Below, piece by piece: positions 1 to 12,539 of a stretch of DNA of 64,000 bases. Source of the stretch: Steromphala cineraria (lineage: Eukaryota > Mollusca > Gastropoda > Trochida > Trochidae); contig OU744730.1 in assembly GCA_916613615.1 (NCBI GenBank), positions 28,766,882 through 28,830,881 of the forward strand, written 5' to 3'. Position numbers and translations under genes: made by a program. Under the pieces are notes generated by a model. That model was not told the origin of the DNA. It was given only the letters and a program-made list of their open reading frames with translations, and ran no database searches. How positions within the stretch are numbered: the stretch's first letter is position 1; each line of letters starts with the position of its first letter.

Positions 1-1020
1 AATTTGGAAGAGTCAGAAAAGTCGATATACAAACGTGATTGCAAAAAGGGGCCAATAAACGTAACATGATTTATGAACATCAAGATATGTGTATACGGGA
101 AGAACATGCTCACAATGTTACATAAACAAACTAGATAAAGATTTTAACGTCTTATGTATCTAAAAGTCGTTTTTGACACGTTCAATATAGAGGGAAAACA
201 ATAAATGTGTACATTAAAACATGTTTGTAAGGGGGAATCTGTCAAATGTGATCAGAAAAAAAGTTAATGAAACTGATCAGTTTAAGATACCCGTTACCAA
301 TATTAATGAATATTTACCGATATTTAACATGACACTTCTAGAATATACGTATGTAAAACGACCGCCAAAACTAAACACTAGAAAGCGCTTATATATCTAT
401 CAAACTAAATTGAGTATAAATCTCTCAAACTTTTGGGTTTCTGCTTTTAACCCCTGTATAAAGGATTTTTATCATGGATTTAATTCATTATTTATTCTTC
501 ATTGACTCATTGTATTTGTTAGTTCATGAATACCTTGCTATTGGTATTTTGACAATAAGGACAAGATTTTCATAATTTTAAAACTATATTTTCTTTTTCA
601 AAAGATACAGAAGTATATCAACTCAAACTCATAGAAAAATAGAATCAGTTTATTTCATACAGTATGAGAGGTATTGAGACACTAAAAATTGAATTTATAG
701 TTAATACCAAGTGAACATATTTCAATGCTATTCTGTATAATGTTGATACTGTGAAGGTGGCGAATGGTTATGTTATTATAATTTATTTTTTGTTGACATT
801 TCGTATTTTCTAATGTCCATGACAACATAACGATGTGCATCAATTAGATTAACAAGATAAGTACAGCGTCACATGTCAATCAAAATCATCATTAATGGTA
901 CCATTAAATGACAATGATTGCTGATATCATCATTGATTTAAATCTATCGAAGCAGTTAGCCAATCTGTGTCAACTATGTACTCGGTAATGATGCATTACG
1001 CAATTTTCAATTATCGTCAC
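1..1020. other. Gene-poor flank upstream of gene 1
   Basis: AT-rich with no exon I can support. The 94-residue frame at 221-505 shows no domain, signal peptide or codon pattern. Confidence 0.4.
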
Positions 1021-1098
1021 GTGTCAAATTCAAAGCTTCAGTTTGGTATAAAAGTATGAATAAATTGGATAGAGCAAGCATTTCAAGCCGATCAAGAG
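1021..1098 (+). promoter_or_regulatory. Gene 1 core promoter and 5' UTR exon
   Basis: A TATAAAA box lies at 1047-1053, so transcription should start about 1075-1080. The short leader exon ends at 1098, where AAGAG is followed by a GTACGC donor. The next exon begins after the TTTTCAG or TTTCAG acceptor at 1229 or 1235 and carries the start codon at 1277. A TGTCAAATT word at 1022-1030 is the reverse complement of the TTGACA word found upstream of the TATA boxes of the minus-strand paralogues. The start site is inferred from TATA spacing. Confidence 0.65.
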
Positions 1099-1276
1099 GT
1101 ACGCTAACATTAAGGGGCGACAAAACATACACAGTAAAATTAATTATGTTTAAAGTTGATTTAAAATTTTGAAACATTCATAACATTCAGTGACTATGTT
1201 ATTCATTGTGCTAACATGACTGTTTTCAGTTTCAGGTTTACTTATTCGAGAGGAAATTACTGTTCTTTTGTCAAAT

Positions 1277-3829
1277 ATGAGGACCACAATGTTCGCATTC
1301 TTCTGCTGTATATTTTATGTTCTTCTGGAACTTTGTTCCTGTGCACAAACAAAGGGAGTTGGACAGGTCAGTCAGGTTGATTTAATATATTTTGGAAACG
1401 TTTAGAATTTTAATTTTACCGAAAGTGGGTTTCAAAATACCATTATGTATTTTCACTGTCTAGAAAGCCATTCTATCACACAAGCTATCTATATTCTTAA
1501 AATGCTGACGTTTTTGGTACTTCTTTTAAAATATGTAGTTAGAACCATCGTGTTCATATTTATGTGAAACATTTTGTCGTTCAAGTGTTATAATGTTGAT
1601 GAGGCGTATGGAAAGGGAAAGGAAACCAACACAATGTAAGAGCACGGACCTCTGTAAATATTTTGAGAAAATAATTCAGGGTTCTAGTTGATTAAAGAGT
1701 TTAACTAAATGCCATTGATATATACTTTTGACTTATCCATATTCTTTAAAGGGGCAGTAGCACGTTTTTGATAATTTTATATTTTAAAAATTGCACTTAT
1801 AATTGTAAGTAAATGCCTCATGTATCATATTGACAGTGTCAACAATCACATTACACAAGCCAATCACCCATAGTCAGAGGACAAAGTATGAGGATTCACA
1901 TAAAATCCATTGGCGGCCATTTTTGTGTGAACACCTTTAATTCATTTTTGTATGAAAAAGGAATCGCATGGCTGAACCTTACGTTATAGATTTGAATTAT
2001 TACTATTTCGTTTAGTTTAGATACATTGTCTTTCATTTGGAACCATTTATTTTCATTTTCCTGACATCACCTTATATTCCCCCTTAAAACGTGCTACTGC
2101 CCCTTTAAATGTCGAAGTAGCCTAATAACAAATGAGAAATAGTTAGAACAATTGTTTTCAAACGATTTATGTTAAAATTTTCATTGGATGATGCTTAAGT
2201 ACATACACGGGAAGTACTGTAATGTTAAAAAGACTTATGGACAATAAATATTAAAATGAAAAAAAACTCAACAATGTAGGCGGGAGTCATAGAGCACAGA
2301 TCTCTGATAAATACTTACAAAAACAGTTTATAGTTTATTAATTACTTATATTATCAATATTTTTGATACATGCTTTTGGCAAAAGGAATAATTGATTCGA
2401 AAACGTTTTTCTTTGATTGTACAAAGAAGAAAAGAACAACATTTAAAACTTTTTCATTAGGTGATTGAATGCTTTGAAAAAGATTATATCAATTAATTAC
2501 GTAATTTACATGAATATGCATGCAGTATGGTAAAATGTGCATTTTCACATTAAATTTGGTACAATGGAATTTTTTTTTGCATTGTAGAAATATTTTGTAT
2601 TATGCCCTTGCTTGTGAACCTGAATGTTCAATATTTAATCATGACGTTTCAGTGTCAAACAACAGGGGAAAATTGTAAACGGTTTCTGAGGGGCGACAAC
2701 TGCTGCGGTAATATGATCTGCAATCTTGAGAGAGGCTCTTTTAAATGTAGTGATCGCCGTTTCAATGTAAGTACACATTGATTTATAAATACAATATTAA
2801 GATAGATTTCTTAGTTATGACTAGTCTTTCTTTGAACACATTGGCATCAAAAAGCTAAATTATAATGAGCGACTTCGAAACTTCCAAGTTTTAATTTATT
2901 GTAATCAATAGACAAAATATAGCATTCTAATTGAGTCACGTTTCGTATTTTTTAAATACTTGCAAAAAGTTTCTATTATAAAAACGTCGTTCGTACTACG
3001 TTTATCATTTTAAAATATTTGAATTATATTCAGTATCGATATCGATTAAATAATAAAATCTTTCTTCTCTGCAAATATTTATATATTAATAAGATACATT
3101 ACGTTTACGCTGATCATTGCCATCATGTTGATCATAATCAAACTAAAATAATTTTGAATCTTTGAACATTTTATTTCAATTCTTAGTGTCAACAAGCGGG
3201 AGACCTATGCAGTGTGGACGGGAGATGTTGTGATGGTCTCACTTGCAATCAGGACGGTTTGAGGAGAATTTGTGAATGGGACACTGATGCGGTAAGACAT
3301 AGTATTTTACTAAGCGGTTCAATAAAAATATAAATGAATACCGAATTGAACTCGATCAACACTTTATGACCACATACAATCTAGCAGTCAGTCCGTATGG
3401 CTACTTTGATTGTTATTCTAGCATTTCATGTGATGAATTTTGTAATGAAATATAATACTAAAGAAGTTGTATATCCGTAGAGATTATCCTCATTTTAAAT
3501 AGGAAACGTAGAGGAAAAGTTGGTTTATTTACATACCACTGATTCGGTAGCGTAAACGCCTTGTTATCAATGTATGAATTTGTAATAAGCAAACTAGCAA
3601 ACGCATTCATGTTGTTATAAATGTACGGATGAACACACAAAAAGTCATGATTTATTTAGAATAAAAAATTGCTGTATTTTTACATCTAAGTGCATTTATT
3701 TACATTATTTTTAACCCTTTTCAGTGTTTGACAATGAACGAGAGATGCTACCAAAACGACCCTTACAACCGTTGCTGCAATGGTATGAACTGCAAACGAA
3801 GTGGCCAATCATTCTACTGCAGATTATAA
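1277..3829 (+). CDS. Gene 1: secreted triple cystine-knot peptide precursor, four coding exons
   Basis: Coding exons are 1277-1366, 2653-2766, 3187-3291 and 3725-3829, all phase 0 with GT donors and AG acceptors, giving 137 residues. Exon 1 encodes a hydrophobic signal peptide (about residues 1-22) and a short spacer ending GVGQ. Each following exon starts exactly on a Cys codon and encodes one six-cysteine module with spacing C-x6-C-x(5-8)-CC-x4-C-x8-C, the framework of inhibitor cystine knots. The first and third modules share identical loop lengths (x6, x8, x4, x8). An AATAAA signal follows at 3870-3875. The start is the first ATG after the acceptor; a second in-frame ATG is four codons on. 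The GxGQ junction and exon plan match the minus-strand genes, so homology is likely. Target unknown: antimicrobial, protease-inhibitor or toxin-like roles are all possible. Three knots in one precursor may stay joined or be cut apart; no dibasic site separates them cleanly. Confidence 0.85.
1746..2108. mobile_element. TTAA-flanked MITE, copy 1 (in gene 1 first coding intron)
   Basis: The element 1750-2104 is bounded on both sides by TTAA and has inverted ends starting AGGGGCAGTAGCACGTTTT. It encodes nothing. TTAA duplications are the hallmark of piggyBac-type transposases, so it is probably a non-autonomous piggyBac-like element. It sits between the signal exon and the first knot exon of gene 1. 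Confidence 0.85.
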
Positions 3830-4656
3830 GCTATCATTATTTTCCCTGACAGTTAAGATAACATTTTAGAATAAACCTATATTAAATAGATCAAGTAATT
3901 GATTATCTTATTTTATTGATGTAATGACATGTATTTGCGAACATATTCTGCTCTACAGATTTACAATCAATAGGGAGTTTTTGTTAAGCCTGTTCATTTT
4001 ATACGAAAGACGTTGAAAATAATGATACAACATTTCTGGAATCTTCATCCAAAATTTATTCATTATGGAAAATATGATCTCGTTATAGAGAGGTCTGATA
4101 TAAAATATCTTTTTGACAGAATTTTTTCAACATGTTGTCTATTCAAAACGAAATACCAGAATATGAGTTACAGACTTACTTTAAACAATGTATATTATTC
4201 ATCATCATATGGAGAAATCACTATCAATTTTCTTTCAATGGAGAACTTATTGCAATTTACTTGATTGTGAATTGACATCGCAATTCATTCATTGTCAAAT
4301 CGGTTTTATCATGGAAATATGGATAAATAAAGAAATATAAAAATACAATTTTTTCGTTTTATTTAATATGAAAGATGATACCGCAACTGACTGATGCCTT
4401 TCACATCCCCTTTTCTGCAGTCACTGGTTGTGGAGTCGTTCTTTCTATGTAACATTGTTGCGACTAGAGCTTTTTTTGGCTAGAAATCGAATCACGGATA
4501 GATGCAATCAGAGTTAGTTTAGTCACACTAGTGTGTTTCCGTAATCGTTGATCTTTGTTTTTCGTTAAGGCAGAAATCCGTCAAAGACAGTTGTTAGATT
4601 GACCGTCGGATTTAATTATATGACCAACGAATCGTAACAATGTACGTTCGAATTAA

Positions 4657-4822
4657 GAAGACAAGAAGTTTATGGATTATCAACTTCTTTATTGTAGAAA
4701 GTAGCGACGTTTCGGTATAGATTCTTATAACGTTTTCAAGCCTATAGGGTATACGAATCTATACCGAAACGTCGCTACATTCTACAATAAAGAAGTTGAT
4801 AATCCATAAACCCCACGTCTTC
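4657..4822. repeat. Foldback element with TTCTTTATT / GCGACGTTTCGG arms
   Basis: Arms of about 65 bp are near-perfect inverted repeats separated by about 35 bp. Related half-sites carrying TTCTTTATT followed by GCGACGTTT(C/T)GG occur near 27720 and 46005. No coding capacity. Confidence 0.75.
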
Positions 4823-5240
4823 TGGATATCTCTAACTTCTAAAATGCCTCTCAAACAACTTATACGAATTAATTTCTTAAGAGGACGCTGTGGAAAGAAA
4901 AGGAATGTCCCTGTTTAATGTTGTTTCATATTTCTAAGATGAATGAAAATTCAGTGTTTACCTAAAAGAAATGTGATGGTTTTTGAAAAACAGAGTCCAG
5001 CTATTTAATTTTTTTGACAAAAGACTTCTCCCAAGCTATAGGTTCCTGCCTGGTCGTCATCATCTATTGTAAGGTCATACAATGTCCCTCGTAACAAACG
5101 AAATGGAACCAACGGCCAAACATAAAGTTCAGCGTACGGGGGTATACGTCTTTTGTCCAAGCATTTATGAGCATTAGAGTTACAATGATACTATTCAATG
5201 CATCAGTTTGATAATGGTCAGAACGACGGCTTGTTTTCAA

Positions 5241-5606
5241 TGACATACTCATTCTCTCCCCACAGAGGAAGATCAAGTCATGTTGATTAAGCCTCTGTTA
5301 TATTACGCCGAGTTTGTGGGATAGAATGGGAGATGCCTGATTGGAGGCAATCAAAATTAGTTGTGCAATCAGCGACGCTGTTCTTAAATCATCATTTTGG
5401 CTACTGAAACAAGGCAAAGACATTGTGATATGAACCACCCTTTCCATGTGAGAAGGCTTGTGATTTGATAAAGAAATGCAAAAGTCATGTGATGAAAGAT
5501 TTTTCCGCTAGGGGAAACTGCCGGAACCCACGGATTTCGGCGTAATATAACAGAGGCTTAATCAACATGACTTGATTTGCCTCTGTGGGGAGAGAATGTG
5601 ACATAC
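5241..5606. mobile_element. hAT-like MITE, copy A
   Basis: Element 5249-5598 (about 350 bp) with inverted ends of about 60 bp beginning ATTCTCTCCCCACAGAGG, flanked by the 8-bp direct repeat TGACATAC (5241-5248, 5599-5606). An 8-bp target duplication points to the hAT superfamily. No ORF. Confidence 0.85.
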
Positions 5607-5892
5607 ATGTACTCGATGATTACTGAATTTGGTGCCTTTCATATCTCAAACATGCATTTGATAATTACAGAATGTCGATAACTGATTTTAATCAGAACAC
5701 TCTCAAAACAGGTGTGGCAAAGTTCTTTCCTAGGACTGGTGTATTGAAGGTTATGTTAAAGGTTATGCACAGTCACCATATTCGATGGAACGACCCTGGA
5801 TGATCAATCGATGATAAGATAACCATTTTCTGCGAGTATATAATGTAATCTCCCTTGATTTGACGTAGGCGAAATTTGTATGTTATTTATGT

Positions 5893-7120
5893 GACAGAAC
5901 AGAACAGAACAGAACAGAATTTTATTTCTCATAATTCACAACAGTGACATAGAGAAAAGTTAAATATATTACATACACACACATATATATATACATATTG
6001 GAATAATAGTGTGCTGCATTCATAAACATTGGATATGCATAATTTAAAACTTACAGAGACCTTCTTTTATGAAGTTTGCCAAGTTAAGTAAGAGTGGTTT
6101 ATAGGTAGTTTTCATGAGGGCTATATACTTATCAATTGAAGGATACTTACAGTAATACGATGGGAGGTATTTACTTCTTAATTCTGATAGAAAGGGGCAG
6201 GCCAAAAGAAAATGAAATTCGTCACCGGTGGAGATATTACAGAGTTTACAAATTCTTTGGTCCTTATCGATTTTACTCCACCGACCAGTTTCAATAGGTA
6301 ATCTATGGTTTGAAGTTTTGAAGCGGGTAAGCCAAATTCTTAAATTGCTAGGAAGTTCTAAAATATATGAGTCCATATGGGGTTTTACTTTGTAAATTTT
6401 GTAGAGTTTAGCTTTTGAAGAATCAATCTGAGAAGCAGTCCACATTTGGAAAAATTGATCAATAAGGACTCGTTTAATAGATGATTTTAAAATGTGTGAA
6501 CTGTTAAAATTTTGATTTATCCATACATAATTAAATCCTGTCTCCCGCAATATTCCTTCAATTGAATTAATTAAATTGAAATTAAATTTAGGTTTGGCAT
6601 TTTGTAAAGTATACATCAGAAGGTACATTTTATATGATAATTTGTTAGGGTTTTGCAACATTTTACACCAGAAAGAAATAATTCTAGTTTTGATACAAAT
6701 ACAGAGAGGATAACGGCCAAGTTCACCATATACCATATAATCTGGCGTAGACATTTTTACTTTAAGAATATATTTACAAAATTTAAGATGAAGCCGTTCA
6801 AGACAAATAATATTTTCAAATCCCCACACTTCAGATGAATATAAAAGGATTGGTTGTACAAGTTGATCAAATAATTTTAATTGACAATCAAGGGGGATGT
6901 CTAAAATATTAACTTTACGCAATAATGCGAACATTGATCTTGAGGCTTGCCCATAAAGGCGTTTAATACATTTACAGAAACGGCCATTGTTGCTAAATAA
7001 AATACCAAGATAAACATATTCTTTAACAACATCAATAGTATCACCATGAAAGACAAATGTTGAGTGTTTTCTACATGTACCTTTAGAGAATATTATGACG
7101 CGTTGCCGTTGTTACTTCTG
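5893..7120 (-). mobile_element. 5'-truncated non-LTR retrotransposon (reverse transcriptase C-terminus)
   Basis: Reading the minus strand from about 7115, an open frame runs to the stop at 6044 (the ATG at 6934 is internal, not the true start). It begins with a polymerase-thumb type block (VIIFSKG ... EYVYLGILFSNNG), continues through ILLYSSEVWG, and ends with a GRW...C-x2-C...H...C zinc-finger-like tail typical of LINE ORF2 C-termini. Upstream is a stop in frame. The 3' UTR ends in a pentamer tail, (TTCTG)n on the minus strand, at 5894-5915. The catalytic palm motif is missing, so it is a dead fragment, although the remaining frame is unbroken and so probably young. Confidence 0.85.
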
Positions 7121-7129
7121 AGGATAAGA

Positions 7130-9060
7130 TTTTTTATCAAGCATTTGATAGAATGTCAGTTTATTAGAATCACTATCACTATCACTCTTCAGCTTGTCAA
7201 ATCTACCTCATATAATATCATATGTATTGCTAAACTGTATGATAAATGGTTATTAGAAAAATAAGCGAACTTTGGTACACTTCTCCATCTATACCTCCGG
7301 TTTATGTCGGAATTACCCTCCACGATGTTACTTTTATTGAACCATTGCCATTATATCAAGGACTGTGAATGGAAGAACATGATTATTTTGAAACTTTACA
7401 CATTTTTACAATGAATTCAGGGTACATCGAATATTGAAGTGTAATGTAGCTCAGATTAAATCACCGTCACAGTCTATCAACTTGTTCACATTATTGAATT
7501 AAACGTATTTCCCAACAACTACTAAAACAACATACTTTTGCATTTTGTATTAAAACTTAACATCTAATTAAAATGAATGTTACAATGTTTTATTATGAAA
7601 TGATTAAGAAATACCCTTTATACTATAACTATAAGGAAAGCGTTGATTGGATCTATAGATAGGAGGGACTGCGCGAGGGTAAAAATTGTGTAGTTAACTC
7701 TCACGTTATAGAAAGGATTCTGATGATACAATGCCCGTTCAGGGCTTATACATGCTCGTCCAAAACCCACATTTATGGTCAAAGGAAAATTTAATGGCCA
7801 TTTTTTAAATACATCTTGTATAATTTTATCATCACTTGCAACAATACTTCACTACGGTTTGGATCACTTCTTGTGATTCTACTTACTCAAATATTTGTCA
7901 AATTGACTAAAATATTTTGAGACTTAACATCCCGTTAATTGAAACACGAGGATCCATTCGTTGAGAATTCAGCAAGTTTTAATAACTTTCATATCAAACG
8001 ATTTAAAACTACTGAAGCTATGCCAGACGATCAGTAAACAAAATATCATCGCCTACAGTACTTAAAATGATACTTTGATTATGATTATTATAAGAATCTT
8101 ACTACTTATCTGGCGCGCTGCGATTATGTCGTTTTAGTAGTTTAATAGTGTCAGGTTGATTCTAAATTTTGTGTAAGGAACGCAGTGCGAAAGTTCAATC
8201 CGGTATAAGTTATCTTCTCTTGGTGTTTCACATCATTTACACTACTTGAAGTTCTATATTTTCGAATTATGAAAAGTTATAATCATTAACATGTCGACAC
8301 AACAGGGACACCAATATGGACATAAAACATGAAACAATGTTTTTTTGTGGATTTATAATTTATTACATATGCAAATTGGACAGACCCATGTAACCAACGA
8401 AGACTAAATTATTATAATAAAATGCCATATCAATTTTGACATTGTAGAAACATTATGCAAATTAATCCAACTTGTGCAAAAGTTTTCTAAAAGTTTCTAA
8501 GCCTTTCTCCTTGCATAAAGTGCAAATCTGTTAAAGATCCCTTAAAATTATAAAATTCAACATTTGATATCACTGACGAGGTCAACTTTTTAGAGTTACC
8601 ATAACTGTTATAAAACCGGAAGTGAGCTTGAAGCCATTTTGCGGATTGTAGTGAGTCTGCAAACGTGTACACATTTTCAGAAAGCATTTATTCAACACTT
8701 GGGTCGAGTTAGTAGAATTGTGAATTGTGAAATCATAGCATTATATGGATATACTGGAATGCTTCCTGGAGTTTCGTTTCCACAAAAATACTTTTTTTAA
8801 ACAGTGGTGTTACCATAAAGTAACTTTTTGGAAAGATGGTATTTCGACTTTCAGTCATTAGTCAAAGAGTGAAGAGAACCAATCTCGCTATGTGAATGCT
8901 TGATTATAAATTGTATGAACGACTGCTTTCATACTTAAACATAACGCTTGTTCAACAAAAAACGGTCGTTCGTTTACATCGTTGTCTTAAGTCGCCTTGG
9001 TAAGTTTGTATTGGCTTACGTTCACAAACATACCGAAACTAAAAAACCCAACTCAATATG
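7130..9060. other. Non-coding stretch between LINE fragment and gene 2
   Basis: No exon with splice sites, cysteine pattern or signal peptide found on either strand. Short frames at 7064-7264 and 8487-8687 have no recognisable content. Confidence 0.4.
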
Positions 9061-9115
9061 TAATTGCACATTTTTTTTATTCAAATAATTTGTTCAGTCC
9101 CGTTAACCTGCATTC

Positions 9116-10714
9116 TTAACGCTGGCATGTTCTTTTATTGCCGAACATTGCCTTCTTGCACTGGAGATTCCTGCAGCACTCGCGTCTCCCGTTGCGTTCA
9201 CATTCCTCGCCGCTTTGGATACATCGGTTCTGGAAAAAAGGGATGCCACTACATGTATAAACTGTTGCTTGAGAGAGACATTATATATGATTTTAAAGAA
9301 AAAACTCATAATGAATATTTTGGATTTGAATATTGTATTGCAAAATATATACTCACCTTTTCATCACAACAAGGTTGAATATGTTTAGTTTGAGTCTCTA
9401 CTATTCTAGTGTAATGATTTGACGATTTACTGCTTCAACTACATGTATAATCATATTAGGGTCTAGATTTTCGAAGATCTCTTAGTTCTACGATAGCTGT
9501 AAGTTCAATTGATTAAAATAGGTTTAGTGCAAATGAGCTTCGAAAATCTAAGCCCAAGGTTAAATGGCATTAACAGTCTGATTTCGAAAGCACTGCCTAT
9601 AATGTTTAGATTATGAACACTTCCCCAGCTCTAAATAATTCCAAAAGACATTGCAGTATTATAGGATTTCTCTAGTCATCTTTGTGACTTAGTATTTTTT
9701 CCCCTGGTTCTCAGTCAGTCCAGAACACTTTAAGCTCATACACATTCTCTCCCCACAGAGGCAGACCAAGTCATGTATTAACATCTGCCTCTGTGGGGAG
9801 AGAATGACTCATACACTGATTATGTAAAACAATTATGTGTCTTTTCGCTTGTACGTATCCACTTTGGAAGCAATGCTTCTATGTTAATCGTCATATGACT
9901 ACTATGTGATAAAGAAGAATAAATTTTATGGATAGAAATTTTCTATCTTGTTCCTCTAAAGCATTCTATCATTTACAACTTACATTGCCCCCAGGTCCAG
10001 ATCCACCATCACGTTTACAACGGCTGTTGACACATCTCAGTTGGTTACAGCAGTTCCTACCGTTGTTGTTGCATCTCTCATTGTTAGTCTGGCACTAAAA
10101 CAAAACGGTATATATACTCAAAACTGGTTTGTGTTTTGATAGTTATAAATACAAGTTATAAGATTATTGTATTTTATCCTAAATTGAATAAGTTATTAGC
10201 TTGATTGGTACATCTCTCATTACTAGTCTAGCACTAGAAGCAAATGGTAAGTATACTTAAAAATGATGTATGTGTATGAATAGTTTAAAAACAAAATAAA
10301 TAACATTTTCTTTTTTATCTGACATTTATGAAGTTATAAGCTAGTTGATTCCATAATTTTGTCGTGTTGTCATTAGTTATCCATTTTAAAAAAAACTAGA
10401 TAGTAAATCTTTTTACATTTCATTAAGAAAGCTTTTCGAAGAGTGAAGTTAATGTTTTCTTGATCAATGCCACGCTTAATTTTATTTAATGTGTTTCTTC
10501 ATCTAAAAGATCCTGAATCGAAATTATAAAAAGCATATGTTGAAGGAAGGTATATGCTTCGCTGGTATGTTATTTACACCCGAAACAATCAACCCCAGAT
10601 CAAGCAGATCAAATTATCACTATGTACCTGTCCAATTCCCTGTGGATCAGCGTTCTGTGCCAAGGTCAGTGCGACCAGAACGAGGAAACAAACGGCAATG
10701 ATAAAACTCTTCAT
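9116..10714 (-). CDS. Gene 2: secreted double cystine-knot peptide precursor
   Basis: On the minus strand the coding exons are 10714-10628 (signal), 10094-9984 (knot 1) and 9229-9116 (knot 2 and stop), all phase 0, giving 103 residues. Residues 1-19 form a typical Lys-start hydrophobic signal peptide ending LTLA; the following Gln could form pyroglutamate. A short spacer ends GIGQ. Knot 1 starts on Cys with spacing C-x6-C-x6-CC-x4-C-x4-C, then a basic Gly-rich linker (GGSGPGGN). Knot 2 has C-x6-C-x7-CC-x4-C-x10-C and is Arg/Lys-rich. The ATG lies seven bases after the ATTTCAG acceptor. A polyadenylation signal is at 9076-9081. Genes 3 and 4 are close paralogues in the same orientation. The double knot with flexible linker resembles bivalent knottin architectures, but function cannot be told from sequence. 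Confidence 0.88.
9735..9815. mobile_element. 65-bp miniature derivative of the hAT-like MITE, copy B
   Basis: Only the two inverted ends remain (9743-9807), each starting CATTCTCTCCCCACAGAGG, yet the element has its own 8-bp target duplication CTCATACA at 9735-9742 and 9808-9815. It lies inside the intron between the two knot exons of gene 2. Confidence 0.85.
10205..10310 (-). pseudogene. Partial duplicate of gene 2 knot-1 exon start
   Basis: About 139 bp from the real exon, the stretch near 10205-10310 repeats the acceptor side of the knot-1 exon and its upstream intron. On the minus strand it preserves a CTAG acceptor and the first codons of the knot, but the second codon is the stop TAG, and homology ends after about 10 codons. 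It is therefore a dead, truncated exon copy inside the intron of gene 2. Confidence 0.65.
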
Positions 10715-11204
10715 GCTGCTTCTGAAATATATAATAACAATGATTGATAACATGATTAAACTAATAGATCAAAATTTAAGGAGAAGGGGAGTAAAAATTT
10801 ACTTTGTCGCAATGTGATGAATTAAGTTTTGTATTTTTTCTAAAAAAGAATTAAGATCAATAATGCAATTTGTAAATTGAATTTTATGATAACTAAATGT
10901 AACAAAGTAATAATTCTTTATAGTATTTACAACAAACAAAATGTGAGCGTGGCTCACTTATGACCCCGACCGCGCATCCCTCAACAACCGAAAATAAGGT
11001 AAAGAACGTGTTAAGTATAACATCTTATAAGAATTGGATGAATAGATTTTCTGCTATCAGTTGACATATCATAAAATTCGTAACAAATAAGTACAATACA
11101 GAAAATCGAAAGCAAAGTCTTGAAAAGACAAAATCGCTTGTTTATTGGCACTACAACCTTTCTATTATGTTAGAAGACATGTGCAATATTTGAAATTTAT
11201 AACA

Positions 11205-11545
11205 CGCCCGTGTAAGATATGGCAGTGTAATATTTATACGGCAATATTAAACTAGTGTAATATCACAATGCAAGTATGACGTCACAGAAGTGAGCTGTTG
11301 TGACGTCACAATGTAAGCGCTTCGTCACAATGGGTGCCGAGTCTCGGAACTGTTAGTTTCAGCACATTTTCGGCAAGTTTGCGTGATTTTTAGGACAAGT
11401 AATAAACAGAATACTAAACTTCCTTCTATTTAATACTATTTTTATTAAACTCGTGAATGATTTGGTATCAAACTCGCTTTCGCTCGTTTTATACAAAATC
11501 ATTAACTCGTTTAATAAAAATAGTATTAAATGGAAGGTCGTTTGG
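11205..11545. repeat. Hairpin repeat with TGACGTCA sites, family 1, copy 1
   Basis: Contains two TGACGTCA palindromes near 11277 and 11305, then a hairpin (about 11420-11540) with arms reading CTATTTAATACTATTTTTAT and its complement around a CTCGCTTTCGCTCG loop region. A diverged copy is at 34040-34320. It lies in the leader intron of gene 2. Confidence 0.7.
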
Positions 11546-12449
11546 TATCCTCTATGTACAAAATGTAGAAATTATTTAACAAAATCACTTGAAAATTGGC
11601 ACTGCAACCCAGAAAGTATGTTAGAAGACGTGTTTAAAATTTAAAACGAATCAGATGAATAGTTTTTCTGCAATCGGTCGGACCAATTCTGATTTTTTTC
11701 GAAAACGGCTAAGTACAAAAGATAGAAATTCGTAATATATTACAAAATTAACGAGATCTATTCCGCTCTAGTCGTCTCTAGTTCCAGCATTGCTAAAACG
11801 AAAACGATCAAGTTGAAATTTCACTACAATAAGTCAACATTCACTACTTTAAGTTAACATTCACTCTGCATTAACATATTCGTATGTCATACCTAATAGT
11901 TAACAGTAACAATCTTCTCGGGTAATTGAACTGTCCAGGGATCGAAATTTCGAAAATACAATTTTCTAAATTAATAAAAACCTTTATAAATGATCATAGC
12001 TTATAGGCCTAAGTCATATTTGTTCCTTTGCTCTAAGGCAATGTTAAGATGCTGGCTTCTTTCTCAGGGAATCTTTTGAATAATTAATTCGAAAATTTAG
12101 AGTATCAGAATTTAAAAAAATTAATATCACCTCATGTGTCACAATGCAAAATATGGTTTGAGAATGGTTATGTAACATAATGACTGTTAGGGATCCTTTG
12201 TCAGTGCTGCTTGAGTTAATTGACGTACAAACGAGACCCAAATTACATCATATTTGCTGCACTAGCAAGTGAACAAACTTAAGGTACCCAGCTGTATAAA
12301 GTATATTGTTAAGAAATAGTGACAATGCAAAAAGTATGAAGAGTCTAGCAAAAGTTGTAAAGCAGCTTTCTACATATCATACAAACTTCTATTCTATCAA
12401 ACACTACACACGAAAACATCTATGTAGGGAGGAAAACATGTATACTTAC

Positions 12450-12533
12450 ATTGTATGGTACCTGTAGGTAATGATTTCCTCCCATTTCTATCGGGCTTAT
12501 ATAGAAAACTAGAAGCATTTAAGTTGTCAAATT
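12450..12533 (-). promoter_or_regulatory. Gene 2 core promoter and 5' UTR exon
   Basis: On the minus strand a TATATAA box (12503-12497) precedes a leader exon of about 23 nt that ends at 12450 with an AAT|GTAAGT donor. A TTGACAA word at about 12530-12524, just upstream of the TATA box, recurs in genes 3, 4 and 5. The leader joins the acceptor at 10722-10724, leaving an intron of about 1.7 kb. The start site (about 12472) is inferred from TATA spacing. Confidence 0.7.
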
Positions 12534-12539
12534 GTCATG

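Noticed and set aside
9064..9378. Plus-strand 104-residue Cys-containing ORF
   Set aside because: It is the antisense of gene 2 knot-2 exon; the minus strand has the splice sites, cysteine pattern and stop.
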